Assembly: GCA_018398815.1 (NCBI GenBank)
Contig: CM031596.1
Location: 73,939,157-74,003,156, forward strand
Direction: 5' to 3'
Length of the DNA: 64,000 nucleotides
Source of the DNA: Conus ventricosus
Taxonomy: Eukaryota > Mollusca > Gastropoda > Neogastropoda > Conidae
Below the pieces are notes generated by a model, which was not told the origin of the DNA, ran no database searches, and was given only the letters and a program-made list of their open reading frames with translations. Position 1 is the stretch's first letter. Each line of letters starts with the position of its first letter. Position numbers and translations under genes: made by a program. This document shows, piece after piece, positions 1 through 10,242 of the stretch.

Positions 1-50
1 AAACACACACACACACACACAAAACGCAACACACAAAAACGGCACGCAAA

Positions 51-81
<31 letters not shown>

Positions 82-82
82 C
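1..82. repeat. CA / CGCA microsatellite
   Basis: Runs of (CA)n broken by a (GCAC)n stretch are read directly. Bases 83-1116 hold only AT-rich sequence and a second CA-rich tract; no gene is seen there. Confidence 0.95.
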
Positions 83-483
83 ATTGTACCACGAACCTGT
101 AGTAAAGCCATGGTTCTGTTAAATACCACTTCCATCACATAACGTTCACTATCACTTTTAACAAAAACACAAACTGTCTTGTTGCACATGTCTCGTGTGT
201 GTTTCCTACAAATCTCAGATCCCCCGGCTTGTGTTACAGAATTGTGACCGACAGGCTTTTGCTGTGTCCCTCCCCCTCAAACCGCCCCCACCCCCACCGT
301 GTCCCACCCCACACTTAAAATGGAAGTACACTTTGGGCCCCTTGAAAAAAAATCAAACAAAACTATAGTTGATGTTCGAGTATTACTTCACTTCATTAAA
401 AATTTTAAAACCCATATTATCATATATGCCCTAATCTTTAAATAAAGGTCAATATTTCTAGCTATTATATACACCATACAAAC

Positions 484-555
484 ATGCATTTCCACACACA
501 CCCCACACACACACGCCCACACCACACACCCCCACCCACACACACACACACAACA
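484..555. repeat. CA-rich simple repeat
   Basis: Interrupted ACAC/CCCACAC tract. A minus-strand ORF over it is a Val/Cys/Gly-rich artefact of the repeat. Confidence 0.9.
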
Positions 556-1116
556 ACACCCCTAACACACAAAAGCACCCTAAAGGTACTTCCAACAATA
601 ACTTTAATTTTAATTTGCCCATGAAATAGTATAGTGACTGAAATGAAATTTTATTTTTAATTAAATAATTATTCACTTATTATTGTTATGCCTACACATT
701 AAATGTTATCAGTATATTTTTTGCTTGTAGTAAAATTATCCTCACGTTCCTTAATTAGGCCCCACATTGCTCTACATGCAAACCATAGTAAAATATAAAA
801 TGCAGCAACAATAAGAAAAAATGATATATACAACGTTTAAATACGGCCCCCTTTACAAATGCTAACTAACTTTTCATTCAACAAAGATTTTTGCCAACCC
901 TGGCTGGCCTACTTCGGCCAAAGATAGTTCCCGCGCCCTCCACCTCCCCGTCTTTGCTTCGGCTTACCAAGGCCCCCACGGCCGGGGCACAAGCGTCGCA
1001 AAATTTCGTAAAAGTTTAAAACCGAACTTAATTATGGTACTCACAGGAAAACTGAATGCCAGCTTTGTCACACTCTCAAGTACTTTACTGCGCATTGTTT
1101 TCCATACAGAAAATAG

Positions 1117-2058
1117 TTAAAAAACTTCTGTACAGTAAATATAACTTAAAGATGTAGCACCAGTCTCAAGCGGGCAAAAAACACACAGCGTTCTGGCCGT
1201 TCGTGGCTGACTCGCTTCGGATCGCAAGTCAAAAGGCAAAAGCGTTGACGCACTGATGCAGTGGCTCTCGTGTGGCGGCGCCCCGCCGTGCCACGGAGGT
1301 TGATCCGGAAACTTGGAAAAATCGGAAACTACTCCCAGGTCTAGACCTGCATTCCGCACGTGAGGCTGCATACGAAGACCAAACGGCGGAATACATTTAG
1401 GGTTGTTTTCAAACTTACTTTGGAACGGAGGGTCAAAGACACAGTCATAGGCAGAGCCCTTGATGGTGGATAGGGTCCAAGAGTTTGAGGTAAGACGATC
1501 TTGTGGAGCCGTACACAGCACAACCGTAGTCCAGTTTGGAACGGACCAGGGCTCTGTAGAGGTGCAACAAAGTTTTCTTATCAGCGCCCAAGTCGGTGTG
1601 CGCTACGACCCGCAGAATATTCAGTGCTTTCTGGCAAGCAGTTTTGAGGTTTTTAATATGGCCGAGAAAGTTAAGTTTCTGGTCAAAAACAACTCCTAGA
1701 AATTTGGCTTCTTTAACAGCTGGAATGGGAGATTTCCCTACTTGAAGTTCAGGATCTGGAAAAAACTGACGGAAATTATGGAAGTGAACACACTGTGTTT
1801 TTTGTAGCAGAAAAGGTGAAACCGTTTTCATCCGCCCACTGATGGATTTTATCCACGCAAAGCTGGAGCCTGCGCTGGACACTCGGGTACAGGCTTCCAG
1901 TTGCGTAGACAGCGAAATCATCCACAAACAATGAGCAGTCTGAACCCTGCCGAACTGATTGAACAATGTTGTTGATCTTAATGCTAAAGAGAGCAGGAGA
2001 CAGTATGCTCCCCTGTGGAACACCCAACTCCTGCTCGTGGACATCAGAGAGAGTGGAC
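1117..2058 (-). pseudogene. non-LTR retrotransposon reverse transcriptase fragment (copy 1)
   Basis: Minus-strand frames read through the second half of a reverse transcriptase. The segment GVPQGSILSPALFSIKINN (RT motif B region) is followed by the catalytic LFVDDFAVYA (motif C, FVDD), then the thumb-side KFLGVVFDQKLNF and a YRALVRSKLDYGCAVYGS stretch typical of I/Jockey-group elements. At least two frameshifts separate these parts (ORFs 1776-2087 and 1445-2044), so it is dead. Motif A and everything upstream are missing because the element is cut at about 2058, where an unrelated retroposon begins. Compared with copy 2 (9136-11408) it lacks about 138 bp near 1457. The left part (1117-1300) diverges from copy 2, so the 3' limit is uncertain. 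Confidence 0.85.
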
Positions 2059-2400
2059 GTGGTGGCGCTCTCTGGAGGAGAGCTCACTCACGCCGGCTCC
2101 GTGACTGAGCAATTATTGTCATCAGTAGGGGGCTTAGTAGGTGGTGTCCTGTGTATGTTAGATCAAAACAGGCGCCACTGAACCCCAACGAAGTGACTCG
2201 GCAGCAGTGCAGTGTCTCCTCCGGTGGGTTGCCTCTTGACGACTTGACACTGACTGCTCCCTGTGGATTGCCAGTAACGGGGCTGCGGCGGGACCGTGGT
2301 GGGCTGTGGCTGTTGACAGGGTGTCAGAACGGGCGGCATGAGTGCACTGCCTCTGAGGTGGCGCAGAGGTTGGGACAGCAAAAACAGAAAAAGAAAAAAG
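2059..2400 (+). mobile_element. ~330-bp A-tailed SINE-like retroposon, copy 1
   Basis: The sequence starts with GTGGCGCTCTCTGG, contains CTCCGTGACTGAGC and GGGGCTTAGTAGGTGG, and ends at CAGAGGTTGGGACAG followed by an A-rich tail. The same unit occurs inverted at 29195-29545, and its first ~50 bp recur at 63951-64000. Three copies with a common start, two with an A-rich end, indicate a retroposed family. No tRNA-like promoter boxes were recognised, so its class is open. The 2151-2507 and 2163-2381 ORFs are incidental. Confidence 0.7.
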
Positions 2401-2511
2401 AAATGGCAGTTTGGTTTTTCTGCGTTCAGGTTAATGAAAAATTATTTGAAAACAAATTTTTACAAACATCGTCGCGATCCTGGATTATCATCGACCAAGG
2501 GAGATAATTTA
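2392..2511. repeat. inverted repeat outside the left end of the DIRS-like element
   Basis: This stretch, including CCAAGGGAGATAATTT and CATCGTCGCGATC, matches the reverse complement of 7886-7995 with few differences. It lies outside the terminus predicted from the internal complementary region (about 2507), so the element may sit inside an older fold-back element, or its terminal repeats may be longer than predicted. Confidence 0.75.
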
Positions 2512-2592
2512 ACACATAAACGAATACTTACTTGTAAGTTGATGTTTGTGTGTAGTTTCCTGAGTGTAGGTTTCCGTAAACGGAGGGATATT
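2507..2592 (+). repeat. DIRS element 1 left terminal repeat
   Basis: Starts TTTAACACATAAACG and ends CGTAAACGGAGGGATAT. It is an essentially exact reverse complement of 2799-2881. The following TTTGAGATGCGCATGCGCAG is mirrored near 7795-7815, inside the right end. Confidence 0.9.
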
Positions 2593-2798
2593 TTGAGATG
2601 CGCATGCGCAGTTCCCCATATTTCAACGCTCAGATCATTATTGATACTTCAAATAATGATCTAGATCCAAGTCGACTGTCAATAGATGTTTGTGCAACCA
2701 AAGTTTTGTAATTCAGTTGACAAAAGCTTGATCTCTTAAAACACTTTCAGCAAACCCCTTTTTGGGTGGGCAATTTTATAAAGAAACTGGGAGGGCAA

Positions 2799-2926
2799 AT
2801 ATCCCTCCGTTTACGGAAACCTACACTCAGGAAACTACACACAAACATCAACTTACAAGTAAGTATTCGTTTATGTGTTAAATTTCCTTTCGTGTAGTTT
2901 CCGGTAAAACTACGGAATATTTGAGA
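2799..2926. repeat. DIRS element 1 internal complementary region
   Basis: The first 83 bp are the reverse complement of the left end (2507-2592). The remainder (2881-2926, with TTTCGTGTAGTTTCCGG) is the reverse complement of the right end (7810-7856). The join at about 2881 marks the circle junction and thereby both element ends. Bases 2593-2798 form the loop between the two arms and contain no gene. Confidence 0.9.
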
Positions 2927-3465
2927 CTTCAACGTTTGGTGTGCACAAACATCCATTTCATAAAATACATACTCTAGTCGACTAGTTTTCACATTGCAAC
3001 ATTAGCAGTAACATTATAACATAACTCGGTCAAGTCAATATACACAATTTATTCCACAGTATTTGAATCTCTTACACATTGATCTTCAAGTGGTAAATTG
3101 TGATGAATATATATTGGTGCAGGCAGTTGAGCCTCATATGCAATTCCACCAAATATACTTTGTGTAGTAAAAAACAAAGAAACATCTTGTAAAAGGACAT
3201 CAAAGAAAAAATTGTCCTTAAGAACTTTGTAAAAACTCCATGTTGTGAATTAAAGCAAATAATACTAGCACCTTTGCTTTAAAAAACACATTAATTTGTG
3301 TCACCCAACAACAAGGTCAAAATATTTCCCAATAATACTGGAACACAAGAACAAAACCGACACACATTTTTGCAAAAAATGTGATAATACTGAAACACAA
3401 TAAATTTGATCACTGTCTGTATTATACATTGAAAGGAAGTGCTATTGCTTTGGTTGCAACACACA

Positions 3466-4560
3466 CTAATTGTCTTTGGCAAAGTACTTCAGAATTGATG
3501 AACCTTGCGCACACTGTACAGCAGAGTGTGCTTCCAATGGTCTGTTGTAGAACTTGTGAAATGTGGTGGCATTTGACCACCCAGCACTTTTCAGAATGTC
3601 AGCCACTGGTACTCCTCCTATGAGCATGGCAGATGATGCTGCTCCACGAAAACTGTGTGATGCAAAGTTGTAAATTCCTGCATCCCACAAAATATTCTTC
3701 AACCAACGTGACACAGAGTCCTTTTGTGGCAGGTCCATGAGGGCGTACATAACACAAAAGAAGCTGATTTGTTTTACTGTCTTTTCTAATCTCTTTTGTC
3801 CTGGAAATGTATTCTTTCAAACATCTTACAACACACATCTTTTCATCCTGAAATTCCTGTAAATGCAGAACACATCTGTTATTTCCTGGTCTTGATTGAT
3901 TGAGTTCTTCAATAATGTGGACAGTGCATGCATTTCTTGTAAATGTAATGCAGCTGAGCTTTATCAAATGAATGGTTGTACTCTCTGAGCTGTGAACAAC
4001 AAAAGCAATGCACATAATTTCCTTGTTAACTGCTTTAGAGATAAATCAGGGTTTTCAGCTTGTTTCCTTATATGCTCTAACAGTACAGACACATCCCAAG
4101 TATGTGAGTATCTGGGCATAGTAGGCCTAAGTTCAAAAACACCTTTCAGAAATCCGACTATCTTAGGATGGGAACCGATCGACTTATCTGTGTCTGTAAT
4201 GATTATGGCAGAGAGGGCACTCCTGGCCGTGTTGATCGCACTGTAGCTTAACCCATCTTCAAACAAAACTGTCAAAAATTCAATCACAAGGTGGACAGGT
4301 GGACGAAAGGGATCACAATCCCGTTCAACACAGAAAAATTTCCATTTCTTAATGTAGTGTGTATACTGCTTTTGGGTAGAGTCACGCCATGATGCACAGA
4401 CAATGTTACAAGCTGTTCCAGAAAAGCCTTGTGCCTGCATTGCTTCCCAGATAACACGACTGCAAGAAGTTGAAGTTTTCTGTGTAGAGGATGAACCTCG
4501 TCTGAATGACCCAGCTGCAAAACAACGTTTCCTTTTGGAAGTAAAATGGGATGTTGAATG
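3466..4560 (-). pseudogene. DIRS element 1 tyrosine recombinase
   Basis: Tyrosine recombinase that would integrate the circular cDNA. The N-terminal SAM-like domain contains WRDSTQKQYTHYIKKWKFFC and LSYSAINTARSALSAI. The catalytic domain has the first arginine in FTAQRVQ (about 3970-3990), the H-x-x-R box in HSFRGAASS (about 3630-3660), and the nucleophile tyrosine in FHKFYNRPLE (about 3545-3575), ending at a stop near 3466. The coding sequence is split among frames (ORFs 3964-4755, 3599-4015, 3466-3750) by small indels near 3960-4015 and 3740, so no full protein can be made from this copy. All expected catalytic residues remain visible. It lies directly downstream of RNase H, the usual DIRS order. 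Confidence 0.85.
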
Positions 4561-5276
4561 AGAAGCCTTAGCATTTGGGGATACCACACTGCTGTTGGCC
4601 AGTGTGGTACGATGACTAGTCCTTCTGCTTGATCCTCTTCCATCTTGCGCAGAGTCCGTTGGATCAGACTGAAAGGTGGAAAAGCATAGACTATCCATCT
4701 GTTCCAATCCACTGTGAAAGCATTTATTGCCATAGCTTCTGGATCTGGTTCCCAAGACAAGAAAGGTTTGATTTGATAATTTAGTCTAGAAGCAAACAAA
4801 TCAATCTGTGGGAACAGCACTTTCTGTGACAGTTTCTGAAAAATAGTTGGATTAAGCCTCCACTCTGTTCTATCATTAAACTGTCTTGACTTTCTGTCTG
4901 CTTCCACATTTTGTTTTCCAGGCAAAAAACTTATCGTTAACTCAACTCCATTGTCCTTACACCAGATCCAGATTCTTTTGGCAATCACATTACAAACTGC
5001 TGAATGTGATCCACCCATTTTCCTGATATAGGCAACAGCACATGTGTTGTCACATAGCAATTTTACATGTTGACCTTCTACTTCTTTACTGAAGCTTTTA
5101 AGTCCATACTCTATGGCCAACATTTCAAGGGCATTAATGTGAAAAGATTTTTCACTTCTTGACCATCTTCCTCCTGTTTCTCTTCCATTACAAACTGCCC
5201 CCCAACCCCCTAACTTTGAGGCATCAGTTGTTATTTCAACAGAGAAGCTTTAATCTCAAGTGGGTAAAAGCTAGCA
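4560..5276 (-). pseudogene. DIRS element 1 RNase H and connector
   Basis: RNase H would remove the RNA template during cDNA synthesis. Going down the minus strand, DASKLGGWGAV (about 5230-5200) carries the first catalytic Asp, NALEMLAIEYGLKSF the Glu, and LLCDNTCAVAYIRKMGG (about 5060-5010) the second Asp. A following ADRKSRQFNDRTEW stretch matches the usual RNase H end of DIRS polyproteins, and IDLFASRLNYQIKPFLSW is the conserved connector before the recombinase. The long ORF 4284-5123 covers most of it; the start is in another frame, with a stop near 5250. It was probably one polyprotein with the RT. Confidence 0.85.
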
Positions 5277-6340
5277 TTAACATTGTTTATCCACCAGTTT
5301 AACTCTCCTTCTGCTTCTGTGAAAGAGAAATAACTGCATCAAATTTCCTTTGTTCCTCTTGAGTGCTACAGTTTTCAAACTTTCCAACTCTCTGTAATAC
5401 AATGGTCCCCATTTCACTGCAGGAAAGGCAGCTACCAATTTTCCTATGACCTGTGCTAACTCCCGGATTGAAAATGAAACCTTGCTCATCAAGTTCTGAC
5501 ATGCTGTTACAATCTTTTTCCTTTTTTCTCCAGACAAAATCACAGTCATAGACTCTGAATTCAAAAGAAATCCAAGGTATTTTAACTCCTTTGTTGGTGT
5601 AAGTACAGACTTTTCCTCGTGTATGGTAAACCCCAGTCTTTGAAATATCTCAACTGTTGCTTCAGCATTCTGCTTACACTCCTCTTGACTTTGACCTTGC
5701 AAATAACAATCATCAATGAATGAAGCTGACAAGAAACCTTGTGATCTTAAATGAGCATAGACTGGTTTCATCAATTTTGTGAAGTAACGAGGACAATTTG
5801 CAAGACCATTTGCAAAACAAGTGTATGCATATAGCTGCCCTCTCCATTTAAATTTCAGGTATTTTCTGTGTTCTGGATGAATGGGCACTGAATAATATGC
5901 ATGTCTCAAATCAACTGAAGCCATGAAACACCCTTTCTCATCATATTTGTGGCAGATGATAGATTTTCCATTTTAAAATGCTCATACTGAACTGCCTCAT
6001 TGAACCTTTTTAAATTGAGTAGAGTCTGTAAACTGCCATCTGTCTTGGGGATCAGAAATATTGGAGAAATGATTTCTCCTTCTTCATGGCTTGATTTTTC
6101 AATCACCTTTAAAACTCAGTAATTTTTGGATTTCATTATCTGCTTCTTGCCATAAATTTCCTTGGACTTGATTTGGGTTGAATTATGACATTCTATTTCT
6201 GAAATTTCATCAATAGGAATTTTTGATCCAGTTACCATTGCCAATATAAATTCATCAGATGTCAATTGCTGCCATTCCTTGACAAATTGTTTCAACCTTC
6301 CAGCTTGAAAATCCCCTGTCTTGTGATTTTTAATACTCAC
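5277..6340 (-). pseudogene. DIRS element 1 reverse transcriptase
   Basis: Copies element RNA into DNA. The N-terminal segment at 6340-6116 (EWQQLTSDEFILAMVTGSKI) is the leader typical of DIRS RTs. ISPIFLIPKTDGSLQTLLNL (6106-5906) is the fingers region. MASVDLRHAYYSVPIHPEHR (5924) holds the motif A Asp, CFANGLANCPRYFTKLMKP motif B, and SASFIDDCYL motif C (FIDD). KYLGFLLNS and ELAQVIGKLVAAFPAV complete the palm and thumb. Frameshifts lie near 6110 and 5925, otherwise the frame is open. Confidence 0.9.
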
Positions 6341-6349
6341 TGACGGGCC

Positions 6350-7588
6350 AGGTTCAGATTATTAGACTGGTTTGAACTGGTTCATTCGGCCACGTGGTCT
6401 CTGGCCTCGACCCCTGGTCCCTCTTGGATGGCTGTTGGGAAACTGTACGTGGAACGGGGTTGGGTTCCATCCCCAGTTCCTCCCTCTGCCTCGACTGGGG
6501 CGAGGAAGATCCATGATCCGTTTTTTGACCCTGTTTGGGGAAAAAACTTTCTGCCTCTGGCAGACATCGACAAGGTCATATTGTTCTCAGTTTGGAGGTG
6601 GAGTCTATCTGAGAGAGAGCCAATTTCAAATCATCCCCGAACAACTGATCTGTAATGGGGATCTCATCTGATGTTAATTTTTTGTACTTCTTGTTGATGT
6701 TTTGAGACGAGAAAATTTTTGCCCTCTTTCCATTGAAATATCATGGGCCATCTTCAAATTCAAGCCCATTGCTCTGAAATCGCTGGACAGTTTGACTATG
6801 CTTTTTCCCCTCTGCTGCCAAGGTGTCACAGGCTTTTGCAAGGGCAAATGTAGCTCTCAGTAAACTTTTCTGGATCTTTTGAAAAGTTAGGTCAGCTGTT
6901 TTTGCTGTTGTAGTCCATGATGGACCACATCTCACTGTTGACTCTTGGGACAACAAGTGACTGGCAGTTTTCTGGCCGTTTGTGGGCTTCCAACTTTTTG
7001 ATCATCTTGCTCTCATCCATTTTCCCTTTTATCATTGTGGTCAAAATACCTGCCATTTGATCTGAAATTGCGGGGCCAACATCTGATTCTTGCTCATACT
7101 CTTGTTTTATCTGCTCCAGAGCAATTCTTCCTCACTGTTAGACTGAGAAATGAGGCCATCATCATCATCAACTGCATTTTTTGCCAGCAGTTTTTCCATT
7201 TGTATGTCTGGATCATCATCATCATCATCAACATTTTCGTCATTCCTCTTTAGCCCTTTGTGTGTTTTGGCTATGTTTTTGTTCTTTTTCTTCTTTGTTA
7301 TTTGTATGATTCTTTTTCCCCCCTTTGTCCGCGTCAGACTGCGGGTTTTTTCCTCTGAGTGCGACCGTTTTCGTTTTCGTTTTCGATCTTCACTCATGGA
7401 CTTCAAATGTGAAGTAGCTGTTCATTTTCCTCCTTCAGTCGTTCCCATTCTTCCCTTGGAAACGTCACTGTGCCAGTTTGTTTACTTTGTTTGTCTTCAA
7501 CACTGGGAGCGTCCCCCAATAGCTGGCATTCGTCTGGTTCCGAGTCAGAACCCACAGACGAACATCGGGATTCGCGGTCCAACTCCAA
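6350..7588 (-). pseudogene. DIRS element 1 gag-like region
   Basis: First ORF of the element, presumed nucleocapsid-like. The N-terminal part (7588-7403) is acidic and ends in a coiled-coil-like EREEWERLKEENEQLL-type helix. Next comes a strongly basic then Asp-rich segment (7406-7107; RKRKRSHSEEK, DDDDDDPDIQ). ORF 6956-6741 (LLRATFALAKACDTLAAEGK) resembles the helical part of DIRS gag proteins, and 6580-6370 is rich in Arg, Gly and Gln. Several stops break it. Assignment rests on position and composition more than on motifs. Confidence 0.6.
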
Positions 7589-7809
7589 CCTCCATTATTT
7601 ATTTGATAATTTTTCGCCCTGTGGGCGCTTTTTCATCAAATATGAGTAGTCTACAATATATTGTGATTTAAGCAAAAAAACTTTTAAAATAAAAGGAAAA
7701 ATATCACCTGATTTAAGAAAGCTTTTCGATTTTTGTGCTTGGGCTTGTATCTTCTGCGTGTTCGTATGGCGGTCAGCAAACGCGTTATGGCGGAACTGCG
7801 CATGCGCAT

Positions 7810-7856
7810 CTCAAATATTCCGTAGTTTTAACCGGAAACTACACGAAAGGAAATTT
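7810..7856 (+). repeat. DIRS element 1 right terminal repeat
   Basis: TCTCAAATATTCCG through GAAAGGAAATTT is the reverse complement of 2881-2926 in the internal complementary region. The palindrome GCGCATGCGC just inside it is shared with the left end. Confidence 0.85.
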
Positions 7857-7885
7857 GTAACATCGTCAATATTGATGAAGTTTAC

Positions 7886-7995
7886 AAATTATCTCCCTTG
7901 GTTAAATAGCCGATCGCGACGATGTTTATAAAAATTTGTTTTTAAATAATTTTTCTTTAACCTCAACGGAGAAAAATCAAACTGCCACTTCTTTT
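7886..7995. repeat. inverted repeat outside the right end of the DIRS-like element
   Basis: Reverse-complement partner of 2392-2511, sharing AAATTATCTCCCTTGG and GATCGCGACGATGTTT. About 30 bp (7857-7885) at the junction has no counterpart on the left. Confidence 0.75.
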
Positions 7996-8019
7996 TGCCA
8001 CATTAAAGATTTTTGGAGC

Positions 8020-8146
8020 TGATGGCTTGATTTCAAAGGTTTTCAGGGAGGTTTGGTCAACAAAACCACATTTTATGGATTTTCAAAGGTTTTTAAGGGT
8101 CTTGAAATTCTGTCAGGATTCAAGGATTTCAAGGAGCGTACAAACC
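8020..8146. mobile_element. possible end of a CAGGGTTT-type DNA transposon
   Basis: The reverse complement begins CAGGGTTTGTACGCTCC and continues with CTTGAAA-type subterminal repeats, resembling the termini of the element at 12002-13290. No partner end is seen. Bases 8147-9135 contain no recognisable gene. Confidence 0.35.
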
Positions 8147-9225
8147 CTGAAGGAATAACATAACGTAAATTTGCAGCTATACACAGATACTTTTTTCCTT
8201 GACCATCATCCCCATGAAGAACATACTGTAATTCTGCGGCTAAAGCTGATACTTTTCCCTCTTGACTGTCATTCCTGTGCTCACTACACCAGTATCAGCC
8301 TACTTAGGGTTTTTCCCTCCAAAATCGAAACTGATGCCTGAAACTGACAACTGCTCTTTGCTGGCCTGCATGCAATTTCATATCTGAATGAAAGTAATGA
8401 AAGATTGCTGCTTTTGGTCTAAAGCTAACACAATACACAAAATGAAAACATGAAAAACTGTATGCATTACAACACAGTTTTTTCGTTTATGGCAAACTGT
8501 CCTTGGGGATGATAAAATTTGGCTATAATGAGGATAAACAAATCATTGATAGATCAATACAAAATGAGAACATTATGATGAGAGTCAATCATACTACAAA
8601 AAATACGCCAGCAGGCAAAAACGAATGACATGAAAGAATATCACCGTTTCTTTGTCGAAAAAAATATGCATTTTTGGCTTTGTCACAGATAAAAACAGTA
8701 CACAAGTCATGACAGAGTAATGCGAATTTCATAACACTTTGAATACACACTTTTCTTTTTCTTACATGACAACGGCTGGAAGGCATTACTTCATTCAATT
8801 TTCACTTGACCACATCAAGAGTAAAATGGCATACATTCACTTAAAATTAATTTCAAATGTATTTCAAACAGTAAAAAACATCTTTCTACTTTCAGATGAG
8901 TGGTTCTTTTTCTCAAATGCTTGTTGATGTTTCCCAAACAGCTAGCTGAACTTTTTTCCTTGCAGACATTCAAACTGACAGAAAGAGGGTGACAAAAACA
9001 TGTCACAGACTCTCCTCCAAACAAAAGCAACCATTATATGTGAAGAAATGGTCAAGGCCTCCTCACTGCTTGGCTTAAAATGTGCATCGAAACCCATCAA
9101 ATATATAGCTAAATGTTTGGGTTTCAAATTAGCATAAGATAAGATAAGATAATGTTGCTTATAGCCCAGCCGACCGCAAAGAGCCACATCAGGGCTGTCA
9201 CCACGTTAAAATCAACTCACCAGTC

Positions 9226-9284
<59 letters not shown>

Positions 9285-9357
9285 CACACATCTCTTTAAA
9301 TGACATCGTCTAGAAACGTACCAGAAACTTCGTTAAAAATCTTTCTGCCGTAAAATC

Positions 9358-9620
9358 TTAAATCAAATGAAAAATGTTAATCTCTCTCAAAAACTCAAGG
9401 ATCACGTCAGGCGGGACATCCCTGAACAGGATCTTCATGGACTCCGCTGTAAAATGTTTGTGTCTCACATCGTGCAAGTCCCAACACTCTAAAAGAACAT
9501 GTTTCAATGTGAGTGGCGCATGACAATGGAATGCACCACGGAGCTTCTTCACTCTTTAAAAGGTAAGAATGGGTAAAATACGAATGGCCGGTGTGCAGCC
9601 GGCACAGAACCGTTTCCTCT
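9358..9620 (-). pseudogene. non-LTR element C-terminal domain
   Basis: Minus-strand frames VLCRLHTGHSYFTHS followed by CHAPLTLKHVLLECWDLHDVRHKHF form the Cys/His-containing region that follows RNase H in many RNase H-bearing non-LTR polyproteins. ORF 9358-9552 ends at a stop; a frameshift separates it from RNase H. Confidence 0.7.
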
Positions 9621-10156
9621 TTAACGACCTCCCGACGTAGATGGGAGGAAGTCCTTAAGGTTTGGACGGATCTGAAAGAGTTTGTTATTCGTCTGTGTGT
9701 TCCAATCCTCCTGCCAGAGGTCTCTCACATAATCGTTAATTTTGGGTTTCACATCTGACCAGGGATATAAATGTTGGACAGTTTCTCTCTGTGGCTTCTT
9801 GGCTAAATGATCAACCATTTCGTTCCCGCCGATGCCAACATGACCAGGAACCCAAGCAAGAGTAATGTTGTAACCGTCCGCTTTCAACGTGCAAAAAGTT
9901 CAAAAGAAATGTAAAAGTTCTGGATGCTGAAGGTTGCGGCCAGCTATGGCCTCCAAAGCTGACAGCGAATCCGCCAGAACCAGAAAGTCCCTCTTCGAAG
10001 AATGTGAGATTATCTTCAAAGCCAGTACCAGAGCAGTAAGTTCAGCGGAATAGACAGAAGCATCTGAATGTATATGTTCCAACAGTATCTGAGAAGGAGC
10101 CCCAGGGCAGTAGGCTGCACAGGCCACTCCATCTTCAACTTGGAACAGTCAGTGAA
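9621..10156 (-). pseudogene. non-LTR element RNase H domain
   Basis: Catalytic residues are visible in order: FTDCSK (Asp, near 10150), SAELTALVLALKII (Glu, near 10040), VLADSLSALEAI (Asp, near 9980), and the C-terminal VPGHVGIGGNEMVDHLAKK (His and Asp, near 9840-9790). The pattern is that of the RNase H in I-group non-LTR elements. A frameshift near 9890-9900 splits ORFs 9900-10127 and 9621-9887. Confidence 0.85.
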
Positions 10157-10242
10157 AACTTTTTGATAAGATAGGAGATAAGATAAGTTGCTTATAGCCC
10201 AGCCAACCGCAAAGGGCCACATCAGGGCTGAACTTTTTGATA
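10157..10242 (-). mobile_element. 62-bp retroposed 3' tail with 12-bp target duplication
   Basis: Bases 10169-10230 contain only the 3' terminal signature and TTATC tail of the same non-LTR family. They are flanked by AACTTTTTGATA at 10157-10168 and at 10231-10242, a perfect 12-bp duplication. Removing the insert plus one repeat joins RNase H to its upstream region. This is an extremely 5'-truncated insertion into the larger element. Confidence 0.85.

Larger units (their letters stand above)
2507..7856 (-). mobile_element. DIRS-like tyrosine-recombinase retrotransposon (element 1)
   Basis: About 5.35 kb, all coding on the minus strand. In coding order: an Asp/Arg-rich gag-like region (7588-6350), RT (6340-5277), RNase H (about 5276-4800) and tyrosine recombinase (about 4560-3466). 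Termini are set from the internal complementary region at 2799-2926, which is the reverse complement of the left end joined to that of the right end, the hallmark of DIRS elements that recombine through a circle. These elements use a recombinase, not an integrase, and make no target duplication. Several frameshifts interrupt gag and RT, so the copy is probably inactive although its layout is complete. Confidence 0.9.
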
